A DNA stretch of 13,586 nt, taken from assembly GCA_902470915.1 (NCBI GenBank), contig CABRIB010000055.1, forward strand, positions 1-13,586, read 5' to 3'. Position numbers and translations under genes: made by a program. Below are positions 7,861 to 13,586 of the stretch, piece after piece; the stretch's first letter is position 1; every line of letters starts with the position of its first letter. The notes beneath the pieces are model-generated. The model worked only from the letters and a program-made list of their open reading frames with translations, did no database searches and had not been told where the DNA came from. The stretch is from an uncultured Collinsella sp. (GTDB taxonomy: Bacteria; Actinomycetota; Coriobacteriia; Coriobacteriales; Coriobacteriaceae).

Positions 7861-7866
7861 CTCCTT
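7861..7866 (-). promoter_or_regulatory. Ribosome-binding site that decides the plsX start
   Basis: AAGGAG on the minus strand, 1 nt before the ATG at 7859 and 7 nt before the ATG at 7853. Normal spacing favours the second ATG, shortening the protein by two residues. Confidence 0.75.
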
Positions 7867-7870
7867 ATAC

Positions 7871-7900
7871 AAAAATGGCCGACTCATTGAGCCGGCCATT
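7871..7900 (-). terminator. Intrinsic terminator after rpmF, in the plsX leader
   Basis: On the minus strand AATGGCCG (7900-7893) pairs with CGGCCATT (7881-7874). A G-U pair and three further pairs (CTC/GAG) close an AAT loop. The stem is followed by U residues (five in a row counting the stem end). This is a convincing rho-independent terminator for rpmF. Its T-run ends only 4 nt before the plsX Shine-Dalgarno sequence, so plsX needs read-through, a promoter overlapping the hairpin, or regulated antitermination. Confidence 0.75.
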
Positions 7901-7903
7901 GTG

Positions 7904-7917
7904 GTTCCATTTGGAAC
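7904..7917. repeat. Short inverted repeat in the rpmF-plsX gap
   Basis: GTTCCA and TGGAAC, exactly complementary and 2 bp apart. With so short a gap it looks more like a protein-binding dyad or a decorative small hairpin than a terminator. It sits 3 bp from the terminator stem. No known regulator motif is recognised. Confidence 0.45.
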
Positions 7918-7938
7918 GGCATCGCATCCAGAGTATAC

Positions 7939-7953
7939 CGTTACTCGGTAACG
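7939..7953. repeat. Inverted repeat across the rpmF stop codon
   Basis: CGTTAC (7939-7944) and GTAACG (7948-7953) are exactly complementary with a 3-nt loop, and the rpmF stop codon (7943-7941) lies in one arm. It is the first of three consecutive hairpin-forming elements between rpmF and plsX. It has no T-run, so it is not a terminator by itself. Confidence 0.4.
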
Positions 7954-8120
7954 ATAACCTCGCGGTCCTTGTAGAAACCGCAGCTGGGGCACACGTGGTG
8001 CGGAAGCTTAACAGCGCCGCAACGGGGGCACGTGGACTGAGCCGCAGCCGAGATCTTCATGTTGGCGGAACGACGGGTGTGAGTGCGGATACGACCCTGC
8101 TTTTGTTTAGGTACGGGCAT
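7941..8120 (-). CDS. rpmF: 50S ribosomal protein L32
   Basis: Small basic protein of the large ribosomal subunit near the exit tunnel. The 59-residue product begins MPVPKQKQGRIRTHTRRSAN, a typical L32 start, and carries a zinc ribbon of two CxxC pairs, Cys31/Cys34 (CPRC) and Cys44/Cys47 (CPSC), so this is the zinc-binding form. The ATG at 8120-8118 is preceded by AAGGAAGG (8133-8126). It lies 64 nt after the DUF177 gene and before plsX, the classic order in which ribosome and lipid genes are linked. A hairpin terminator follows. It is too short to stand out among the spurious open frames here. Confidence 0.96.
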   Translation of the reverse strand: MPVPKQKQGRIRTHTRRSANMKISAAAQSTCPRCGAVKLPHHVCPSCGFYKDREVIVTE

Positions 8121-8170
8121 AGTGACCTTCCTTATGAACTATCCAGTGTGGCGATTACGCGCAAGTAGCG

Positions 8171-8176
8171 ATACTA
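8171..8176 (-). promoter_or_regulatory. Possible extended -10 promoter of rpmF
   Basis: TAGTAT preceded by TG one base upstream (TGGTAGTAT on the minus strand), in the 64-nt gap between the DUF177 gene and rpmF, with about 50 nt to the rpmF start. No -35 at the right spacing is visible. A separate promoter would fit the high demand for a ribosomal protein, but the motif alone is weak evidence. Confidence 0.25.
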
Positions 8177-8184
8177 CCACAGTT

Positions 8185-8739
8185 TTACTCGTCAAGCTTG
8201 AGATTCTTCAATGCTGCAAATGGATTTTCCGTGGCCTCGGCCCATTCGGCCTCGGCTTGGGCAGCACAATCACATTGCTCGACGTTGAGATTGCAACCGC
8301 AAGTGGGGCACAGACCGCGGCAATCGGGCTTGCAGAGCACCACGAACGGCGTGTCCATGACGACGGCGTCGTTGATGGGCTCACCCAGATCGACGATGCG
8401 GTCCTCACCCAGGAGCTCGTAGCCGTCCTCGTAGGCCTCGGGATCCTCGGGCTCCTCAAAGAGGTAGAACTCCTCAATCTCGCCAGCGATATCAAACGAG
8501 GCGGGCTCCAGGCAACGGTCGCACTCGCCGGTGGCATGCGCGCGAACCATACCCGTGAGCAAGACACCGGTACCGACATTGGTAAAGACAACGTCGTAGT
8601 CAATACCGTCCTGTAGCTGGTACTCCTTCTCGCCCACCGTGTACGTGGCGACATCGACCTTACCGGTCAGCGGATACGAATCTCCAGGAAACTCGAGCTG
8701 CTCGGAAAGATCGACGGTAACGCTCGGGAACTCAGCCAT
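8185..8739 (-). CDS. DUF177 (YceD-family) protein, probable 23S rRNA accumulation factor
   Basis: DUF177 proteins are almost always encoded next to rpmF. E. coli YceD and a plant plastid homologue have been linked to 23S rRNA accumulation, so a role in large-subunit assembly is likely, but the mechanism is unknown. The 184 residues contain CDRCLE (Cys73, Cys76) in the core, an acidic middle (about 88-125), and a cysteine-rich C-terminus in the order C136-x3-C140-x3-C144-x2-C147-x-C149-x6-C156-x-C158, including the family-like GLCPTCGCNLN. This could bind one or two zinc ions. The ATG (8739-8737) overlaps the stop of the upstream gene as TAATG with no clear ribosome-binding site, implying coupling. 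A 17-codon upstream extension in the same frame lies inside the previous gene and is rejected. Confidence 0.9.
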   Translation of the reverse strand: MAEFPSVTVDLSEQLEFPGDSYPLTGKVDVATYTVGEKEYQLQDGIDYDVVFTNVGTGVLLTGMVRAHATGECDRCLEPASFDIAGEIEEFYLFEEPEDPEAYEDGYELLGEDRIVDLGEPINDAVVMDTPFVVLCKPDCRGLCPTCGCNLNVEQCDCAAQAEAEWAEATENPFAALKNLKLDE

Positions 8740-9236
8740 TACCACTGACCATTCTGTTGGGCGGCACCCTCGTTGAGCTGCTGACGGCAACGGGTAACGG
8801 TGCCGGTCAGGCTCTTAAGGTTCTCCTCCAGGTGCGTAAAGACCTGCTCTGCGTAGTCCTCGGCGGCATAACGCGTCTCGCGCTCGTACTGCTGGGCACG
8901 ATCGCGGATGTCGTCGGCCTGCTGCTGCGCAAGGCGGACGATCTCCTGCTCACCGGCAATGGTGAGGGCCTGCTGCTGAGCGTCAGCGATGATGGAATCG
9001 GCCTGAGCGGCGGCGGAAGCCATAAGCTCCTCGCGCTCCTTAAGGATACGGCGGGACTTCTGCCACTCCTCGGGATAGCTCATGCGGATCTCGTCGAGGA
9101 TGTTGAAGAACACGTCGGCGTCGATGACCTTGAACTGAGCGTTCTTGCCGAAAGGCGGCTTGGCTTCCTCGATCAGCCCTTCGAGCTCATCGACCAAGCT
9201 GACGATCCTATCGCCAGGAAAATTCTCGCCCGGCAT
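8739..9236 (-). CDS. SepIVA/DivIVA-like coiled-coil protein, probable cell-envelope growth factor
   Basis: A 165-residue protein with a short N-terminal segment (DRIVSLVDELEGLIEEA, 9-25), a central VFFNILDEIRMSYPEEWQKSRRIL segment, then a long charged, Ala/Gln-rich coiled coil (about 55-150). It resembles mycobacterial SepIVA (Rv2927c) from memory: an Asp-Glu/Ile helix followed by a proline, a run of ADxIxxxAxxxA heptads, and a C-terminal helix ending LxSLTGTVxRxRxQL. SepIVA is essential for septation and polar growth in mycobacteria and is also next to a DUF177 gene, which supports the match. No signal peptide or membrane segment is seen. It could be misannotated as an ATP synthase b-like subunit. 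The ATG at 9236-9234 was chosen for AAAGGAG 5 nt upstream over an ATG eight codons earlier. Confidence 0.72.
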   Translation of the reverse strand: MPGENFPGDRIVSLVDELEGLIEEAKPPFGKNAQFKVIDADVFFNILDEIRMSYPEEWQKSRRILKEREELMASAAAQADSIIADAQQQALTIAGEQEIVRLAQQQADDIRDRAQQYERETRYAAEDYAEQVFTHLEENLKSLTGTVTRCRQQLNEGAAQQNGQW

Positions 9237-9241
9237 CCGGT

Positions 9242-9248
9242 CTCCTTT
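9242..9248 (-). promoter_or_regulatory. Ribosome-binding site that decides the SepIVA-like start
   Basis: AAAGGAG on the minus strand, 5 nt before the ATG at 9236. It lies between that ATG and the upstream in-frame ATGs, so it can serve only the shorter form beginning MPGENF. Confidence 0.7.
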
Positions 9249-9271
9249 CATAGGTAACATATCATCGTGCT

Positions 9272-9280
9272 AGTTTACCA
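9272..9280 (-). promoter_or_regulatory. Possible extended -10 promoter before the SepIVA-like gene
   Basis: TGGTAAACT on the minus strand fits TGnTAnnnT (-10 box TAAACT) in the 68-nt gap after coaD, giving a leader of about 30 nt. No convincing -35 is present. The gap is the first break in an otherwise coupled gene run, which is the main reason to suspect a promoter here. Confidence 0.25.
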
Positions 9281-9304
9281 CATGCCACCAGGCAATAAGA
9301 AACG

Positions 9305-9802
9305 TCACGAAAAGCGATGTTTGAGCGCTTCGACCACGTTGGACGGGACAAACGTCGATACGTCACTGCCGAGCGAGGCGATCTGGCGAACGACCGAGCT
9401 CGAGATATAGCCGTACTGCGGCGCACTCATGACAAAGATGGACTCCAGCTCGCTATCCAGGCGATAGTTAAGGTCGGCCTGCTGCAGCTCATACTCAAAG
9501 TCGGTCATGGCGCGCAGACCCTTGACCACGGCCCCCGCCCCCTGCTCACGAGCGAAGTCGACCAAGAGGCCGGTAAAGGGAAGGACCTCGACGCCGTCGA
9601 TATCACCGAGCGCCTCGCGGGCCAGCGCCACGCGCTCATCGAGCATAAACGTGGTGCCCACACCGTTTTTACCCTGCGACTCGGCAACAGCGACGATCAC
9701 GCTGGGAAAGATGCGGCGGGCGCGGCGGATCACATCGATATGGCCAAACGTGATGGGATCGAAGGTGCCCGGGACGATCACGCGATTAATAGTGTCACTC
9801 AT
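9305..9802 (-). CDS. coaD: Phosphopantetheine adenylyltransferase (CoaD)
   Basis: Transfers AMP from ATP to 4'-phosphopantetheine, giving dephospho-CoA, the penultimate step of coenzyme A synthesis. The 165 residues match the family. The nucleotidyltransferase motif GTFDPITFGH (12-21, TxGH type) is at the N-terminus, AVVKGLRAMTDFEYE (91-105) lies in the middle with Arg97 matching E. coli Arg88, and the second nucleotide-binding motif ISSSVVR is at 133-139. The ATG at 9802-9800 gives the normal N-terminus and overlaps the end of rsmD by 8 nt. A longer frame to 9928 runs deep into rsmD and is rejected. The rsmD-coaD pair is common in many bacteria. Its product CoA is the donor of the prosthetic group that makes ACP active. 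Confidence 0.97.
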   Translation of the reverse strand: MSDTINRVIVPGTFDPITFGHIDVIRRARRIFPSVIVAVAESQGKNGVGTTFMLDERVALAREALGDIDGVEVLPFTGLLVDFAREQGAGAVVKGLRAMTDFEYELQQADLNYRLDSELESIFVMSAPQYGYISSSVVRQIASLGSDVSTFVPSNVVEALKHRFS

Positions 9803-10439
9803 GGGCGTCCTCCGGGGATACTGCCTCGTCATTTTCGTTAGCATCAGTGCCGCCGTCCTTGCTATCGCCGACCCAACGGAGCAGGTCGACCGAGGTAATG
9901 CCGTAGCGCTTCTCACGTACAGTCTCAAAGCCTACCGGATGCGCGCCCGCATCGGCGGCGGCATGCTCAAACAGGGCGTAAGCGCCAGACGCAAGCAGAC
10001 CCTGCTGGGCCAGATTCTGCAGCAGTTCCTCGACCGGCTCGGCACCAAAAGCATAGGGCGGGTCGAGCAGGACCAGATCAAAGGGGCCGCCCGGTACACG
10101 ACCGCGTGAGGCACTCGTCAGCATGTCGCCCGTGACCACGCGCCAACGCGCACGGTCACGGCAGAGCGACTCGATATTCTTGGTAATGAGCCGCGCGGCG
10201 TTGCGATCGATCTCAAACGTCGTGAGCGAGCGGGCCCCACGAGAGAGCATCTCTAACCCTAAGGCACCGGAGCCGCCAAAGGCGTCCAACACACGAACCT
10301 CGTCCAAATCGAAATCGAATGCCGACATGACCATAGATGCGCACGCCTCGCGCACGCGATCAGTCGTGGGGCGGGTGACATCGCGACCACGGGGCTCCTC
10401 GATCTTACGACCGCGCCATTCGCCGCCGATGATTCTCAT
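9795..10439 (-). CDS. rsmD: 16S rRNA m2G966 methyltransferase RsmD
   Basis: SAM-dependent methyltransferase that modifies guanine 966 (E. coli numbering) of 16S rRNA near the P site. The 214-residue protein starts MRIIGGEWRGRKI, the family hallmark, followed by RPTTDRVREA. It has the SAM-binding LDAFGGSGALGLE (51-63) and catalytic DPPY (126-129). After the Rossmann fold ends (LLRWVG) there is an extra acidic tail of about 25 residues (DSKDGGTDANENDE...) not usual in the family. Its last codons overlap coaD, so the tail may exist partly for that overlap. The ATG overlaps the recG stop as ATGA (4 nt), and AAGGAGG within recG lies just upstream, so translation is probably coupled. Confidence 0.95.
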   Translation of the reverse strand: MRIIGGEWRGRKIEEPRGRDVTRPTTDRVREACASMVMSAFDFDLDEVRVLDAFGGSGALGLEMLSRGARSLTTFEIDRNAARLITKNIESLCRDRARWRVVTGDMLTSASRGRVPGGPFDLVLLDPPYAFGAEPVEELLQNLAQQGLLASGAYALFEHAAADAGAHPVGFETVREKRYGITSVDLLRWVGDSKDGGTDANENDEAVSPEDAHE

Positions 10440-12613
10440 CCTCCGCTGACCTCCTTAAAGATATGTCGATAACGCATGGCGACCGCGTCGCGCAAGGGAC
10501 GCGTCGCCACAGAGTCAAGGTTGCAAGCATACCGCAAGAGCTCGACCGCGTCCAAATGGGCCCACTCGATCAGCTCCTCGTCGGCATCCAGGTCGACAAA
10601 GCGCAGGGTCACACCACCATGCTGGCGATAACCCAGGATCTCGCCTTCATGGCGCAGGCGCAGGTCCATCTGGGCGAGCGTAAAGCCGTCCGAGGTCTTT
10701 TCGAGCGACTGGAGACGGTCTTGTGCCGCCGATGCGCCGCCGTTGCCCTTGGAGTGCGTCATGACCAGGCACGTGCCCGACACGCTGCCACGGCCCACGC
10801 GACCGCGCAGCTGGTGCAGGGCAGCCAAACCAAAGCGCTCGCCGTTCTCGATGACCATGACGGTGGCGTTGGGCACGTCGACGCCCACCTCGACCACCGT
10901 AGTCGAGACGAGCACGTCAATCTCGCCACGCTTAAAGGCATCGATAACCTGGTCCTTCTCCCCCGCTGGCATACGGCCGTGAAGGCGCTCGATGGCAAGA
11001 CCCGGCAACGCCAAACGCAGGCGATCGAGCTCGGTCGCCGTATCGTGCAGCGGCACGGGGACGGTTACGCGGCCCTCATCGTCGCGGGCAATACCGGGCA
11101 CGTCTTCCAGCTCATCGGCCGAGTCACTCGGCTCCACGAGCGGGCAAATCACGTAGGCCTGCTGACCCTTGTCATGCGCCTCGCGGATGGCTCCATAGGC
11201 GAGGTCACGGCTCGACTCGGTGAGAACACACGTCGTCACACCGGCACCCGGAACAGGCCGGTGGCGGATGATGCTCGTATCTAGATCGCCGTAGACCGAA
11301 AGCGCCAGCGTACGCGGGATGGGCGTTGCCGTCATAACGAGCAGATCGGCACCGGGGCCCTTCGCGCGCAGGGCGTTGCGTTGGCCGACGCCAAACCGGT
11401 GCTGCTCATCGATGACCACGAGCGACAGATGCTTGAACGTAACGTCATCCGAAAGGACCGCGTGGGTGCCAAAGAGCACATCAAGCTCGCCCGATTCCAG
11501 CTGGGCATGGATCCGGTCGCGCTCTGAGGCCGGCGTGGCACCCGTCAGAAGCGCCCAGGACATGCCGGCCTGCGAGAGCAGAGGGCCGGTCTTATCGGCA
11601 TATTGGCGCGCCAGAACGCCCGTGGGCGCCATAACGCAGGCCTGCGTACCGCTATCGGCAGCCACAGCCAGCGCGCAAGCGGCAACGGCGGTCTTACCGG
11701 TACCGACATCGCCCAGCAGCAGGCGGTTCATCACGCGCCCACCATCGCACATGTCGTGCAGAATGTCTTGGAATGCGGCCTCCTGCTCGTCGCTCAGCGA
11801 AAACGGCAGGGCTTGCTTGAGCGCGGCCAGGTGCTCGCCCGCGGTGTGGGCATAGGGCACCACATCGACCAGACCGCCGTCGTTGCGCAGACGCAGCGCC
11901 AGCTGCAGGTAGAGGCACTCCTCGTATGCCAGCCGTGCGCGCGCGATATCGCGCTCGGCCATGCTCGAGGGAAAGTGGATCGATCGAAGCGCACGGGCGT
12001 TGCTCATCAGGCGACGCTTAACGCGCAAGCGTGCCGGAATGGGATCAAAGGGATTGCCGACGACCTCGAGCGCACCGCTTACGATGCGGCGCATCCACGC
12101 CTGGCTCACGCCATCACTCACGTAATGGACCGGCAGGATAGTGCCCGCGGCACGCCCTTCCTCGAGCTTTTCAAAGTGCGGCGAGGCCATCTGCTTAAAA
12201 CCGTAGGCAAACTCAACCTTGCCCATCACGGCCAGGCGGTCGCCCTGCTTAAGCTGCTGGGCAATCCAGGGCTGGCGGAAAAAGGCGACCTGCAGCACGC
12301 CCGTCTCGTCAATGAGTGAGACCTCGGTCACCTGCATGCGCGGACGCGGCTGCTTTTGAACGATACGGTCGACCGTGGCGATGATGGTGCACACGGTACC
12401 GATGGGCGCCATCTCGATAGACCAAGAACGGGTAAAGTCGAGGTATCGATGAGGGATATGGAGAAGGAGGTCCCCCACCGTCCGAATTCCCAGACGGCGA
12501 AGGGCCTCCTCACGTTTACCCGAAACATATTTGAGTCGCGCGATATCCTCGTCGAGCGCATTGCTCTGGGCAAAGCGATCCGAGACGCGCGGCACGGAGC
12601 AGAGCTCGGACAT
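10436..12613 (-). CDS. recG: ATP-dependent DNA helicase RecG
   Basis: Superfamily 2 helicase that reverses stalled forks and migrates Holliday junctions. At 725 residues it is full length: an N-terminal helical region, the OB-fold wedge domain (about 65-150), then helicase motifs. Walker A is GDVGTGKT (301-308), motif II DEQH (402-405) followed by RFGVGQR, motif III TATPIPRTL (428-436), the HGRMPAGEK segment near 545-553, STTVVEVGVDVPNA, and motif VI QLRGRVGRG (601-609). DEQH and the wedge distinguish it from Mfd and PriA. Between CPLVEP and LRLALP there is an acidic linker roughly 20 residues longer than in E. coli RecG. The ATG at 12613 is 10 nt after the FakA-like stop with only a weak Shine-Dalgarno match, so coupling is likely. 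It overlaps rsmD by 4 nt. Confidence 0.97.
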   Translation of the reverse strand: MSELCSVPRVSDRFAQSNALDEDIARLKYVSGKREEALRRLGIRTVGDLLLHIPHRYLDFTRSWSIEMAPIGTVCTIIATVDRIVQKQPRPRMQVTEVSLIDETGVLQVAFFRQPWIAQQLKQGDRLAVMGKVEFAYGFKQMASPHFEKLEEGRAAGTILPVHYVSDGVSQAWMRRIVSGALEVVGNPFDPIPARLRVKRRLMSNARALRSIHFPSSMAERDIARARLAYEECLYLQLALRLRNDGGLVDVVPYAHTAGEHLAALKQALPFSLSDEQEAAFQDILHDMCDGGRVMNRLLLGDVGTGKTAVAACALAVAADSGTQACVMAPTGVLARQYADKTGPLLSQAGMSWALLTGATPASERDRIHAQLESGELDVLFGTHAVLSDDVTFKHLSLVVIDEQHRFGVGQRNALRAKGPGADLLVMTATPIPRTLALSVYGDLDTSIIRHRPVPGAGVTTCVLTESSRDLAYGAIREAHDKGQQAYVICPLVEPSDSADELEDVPGIARDDEGRVTVPVPLHDTATELDRLRLALPGLAIERLHGRMPAGEKDQVIDAFKRGEIDVLVSTTVVEVGVDVPNATVMVIENGERFGLAALHQLRGRVGRGSVSGTCLVMTHSKGNGGASAAQDRLQSLEKTSDGFTLAQMDLRLRHEGEILGYRQHGGVTLRFVDLDADEELIEWAHLDAVELLRYACNLDSVATRPLRDAVAMRYRHIFKEVSGG

Positions 12614-12623
12614 GGGCAGATGC

Positions 12624-13542
12624 CTACTCGATCGAGAAGATCACGGGATAGAGCGGCTGCTCGCCACGATGGGCGTCGATCTCCAGGTCGGGCTGAGCCT
12701 CCTCAATAGCGTCGACGATCTCCTGGAAGGCCTCATCGGACAGCTCCTCGCCGGCCAGAATCGTCAGCGCGTCACCCTCCTCTTCCTCCTGCATGCGGTT
12801 GATGCAATCGAGCGTGACCTGCTTCACGTCGGAGCCGACCACGTCGATGGAGCCGGCAATGATACCCATGACGTCACCGGAGTGAATCGGAGAACCGTCC
12901 GAGGCGCTGGAGTCGCGCACGGCGCGGGTGACCTCGCCATCGCGGACCTCGCTGATGGCGTCGACCATAGCGGCGACGGCATCCTCGAGCTCGGAATCGG
13001 GTAGGACCGCGAACAGCGCGGAGAAGGCCTGCGGAACGGTCTTGGTGGGAACGACGGCGACCTTCTTGTCCGTGCAGGCAGAAGCGGCAGCCTCGGCAGC
13101 CATGCGGATGTTGCCGTTATTGGGCAGGATGATGACCGAGGTCGCGTTGACTTGGTCCACGGCACCCAGCAGGTCGGCGGTCGAGGGGTTCATGGTCTGG
13201 CCACCCGAGACGATCACGTCGACGCCAAGGGACTTGAGGATGTCCGCCTCGCCGGAACCGGCGGCAACGGCGACAAAACCCAACGCCTTGGCGGGCTCGA
13301 CGGCCTTTTCTTGATCCTCGTGGATCTTGGCGGTACGGTCGTGGGCCTCCATCTCCATGTTGTGGATAAAGACCTCATAGATCTGACCGAGCTGCAGCAT
13401 GTGCTCGAGCACCAGGTTGGGGGTATTGGAGTGCACATGGATCTTGTAGTCGGGATAGGCGCCCACGAGCAGCTCACAGTCGCCCATGGAGCCTAGGAAC
13501 TTAAGGCATTCGTCCTCGTCAAACGGGGCGTCGGCCTTAAAG
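12624..13542 (-). CDS. FakA/YloV-like (DAK2 family) fatty-acid kinase, C-terminal part only
   Basis: Full-length FakA-type proteins (about 550 residues) pair an N-terminal DhaL/DAK2 ATP-binding domain with middle and C-terminal domains that work with FakB (DegV family) to phosphorylate fatty acids. Here only the last 305 residues remain: the kinase domain lies beyond the contig end. The recognisable block is VDVIVSGGQTMNPSTADLLG with VIILPNNGNIRMAAEAA following, as in B. subtilis YloV. The part before it has a HVHSNTP motif, and the tail ends EQPLYPVIFSIE. The genomic frame starts at TTT (13541). A reading frame beginning with ATG at 13559 takes its first residues (MCIRDS) from adapter and is false. 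A FakA-like/recG pairing also occurs in other Actinomycetota (Rv2974c-Rv2973c) and Firmicutes. Whether it truly phosphorylates fatty acids is inferred. Confidence 0.9.
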
Positions 13543-13586
13543 CTGTCTCTTATACACATCTGACGCTGCCGACGATACTCCTTGTG
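13543..13586 (+). other. Untrimmed Illumina Nextera i5-side adapter
   Basis: Not genomic DNA. Positions 13543-13575 are the reverse complement of the Nextera read-1 transposase adapter, beginning with the Tn5 mosaic end. Positions 13576-13583 (TACTCCTT) are the reverse complement of the i5 index known as S507 (AAGGAGTA), and GTG continues into the P5 adapter. The genomic insert ends at 13542. Confidence 0.98.

Noticed and set aside
9285..9296. Small inverted repeat TGCC-ACCA-GGCA between coaD and the SepIVA-like gene
   Set aside because: Only four base pairs and no T-run. Too weak to call a terminator or operator.
48..13542. Search for SRP RNA, tRNAs, rRNA, CRISPR arrays, attachment sites, toxin-antitoxin or defence genes
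   Set aside because: Intergenic space is at most about 125 nt and shows only hairpins and ribosome-binding sites. No tRNA-like fold, direct-repeat array or mobile-element gene was seen.

Overview
This is one assembled contig. Roughly 13.5 kb of genomic DNA (positions 48-13542) lies between two untrimmed Illumina Nextera adapters (1-47 and 13543-13586). The genomic part is GC-rich and compact, and every gene I can support is on the minus strand, so transcription runs from high to low coordinates. The gene content is core bacterial housekeeping. A SepIVA-like coiled-coil gene beside a DUF177 gene, a FakA-like/recG/rsmD/coaD run, and a smc-ftsY-ffh run together point to Actinomycetota. GC-rich DNA, an FtsY with no acidic A domain and the compact layout suggest Coriobacteriia (a Collinsella-like gut bacterium). 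The phylum is a fairly safe inference. The genus is only a guess.

In order of transcription, block 1 (13542-9305) is a FakA/YloV-like fatty-acid kinase whose N-terminus is lost at the contig end, then recG, rsmD and coaD. Their junctions are 10 nt apart or overlap by 4 and 8 nt, so they look like one translationally coupled operon. Block 2 (9236-7941) is a SepIVA/DivIVA-like coiled-coil protein, a DUF177 (YceD) protein overlapping it by 1 nt, and rpmF (ribosomal protein L32). It ends at a convincing intrinsic-terminator hairpin. Block 3 (7853-6467) is plsX and acpP, the acyl-phosphate entry point to phospholipid synthesis. Each has a terminator-like hairpin within about 40 nt upstream of its start codon. 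Block 4 (6463-48) is rnc, smc, ftsY and ffh, separated by 3 nt from acpP and then by 10, -1 and 10 nt. ffh runs off the contig before its C-terminus.

Functionally the window links membrane-lipid supply (FakA-like, PlsX, ACP, and CoaD, which makes the CoA that donates the ACP prosthetic group), ribosome and RNA processing (RsmD, DUF177, L32, RNase III), chromosome maintenance and segregation (RecG, SMC), envelope growth (SepIVA-like) and co-translational membrane targeting (FtsY, Ffh).

I found no phage, transposon, CRISPR array, toxin-antitoxin module or defence system, and no frameshifted genes. No gene-free stretch exceeds about 125 bp. I see no convincing new gene system. The biology most worth a second look is the pair of structured leaders before plsX and acpP, the RNase III with Asn at a usual metal-ligand position, and the uncharacterised SepIVA-like protein. 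The clearest anomaly is technical: adapter sequence at both ends, which also creates a false N-terminus on the FakA-like gene.
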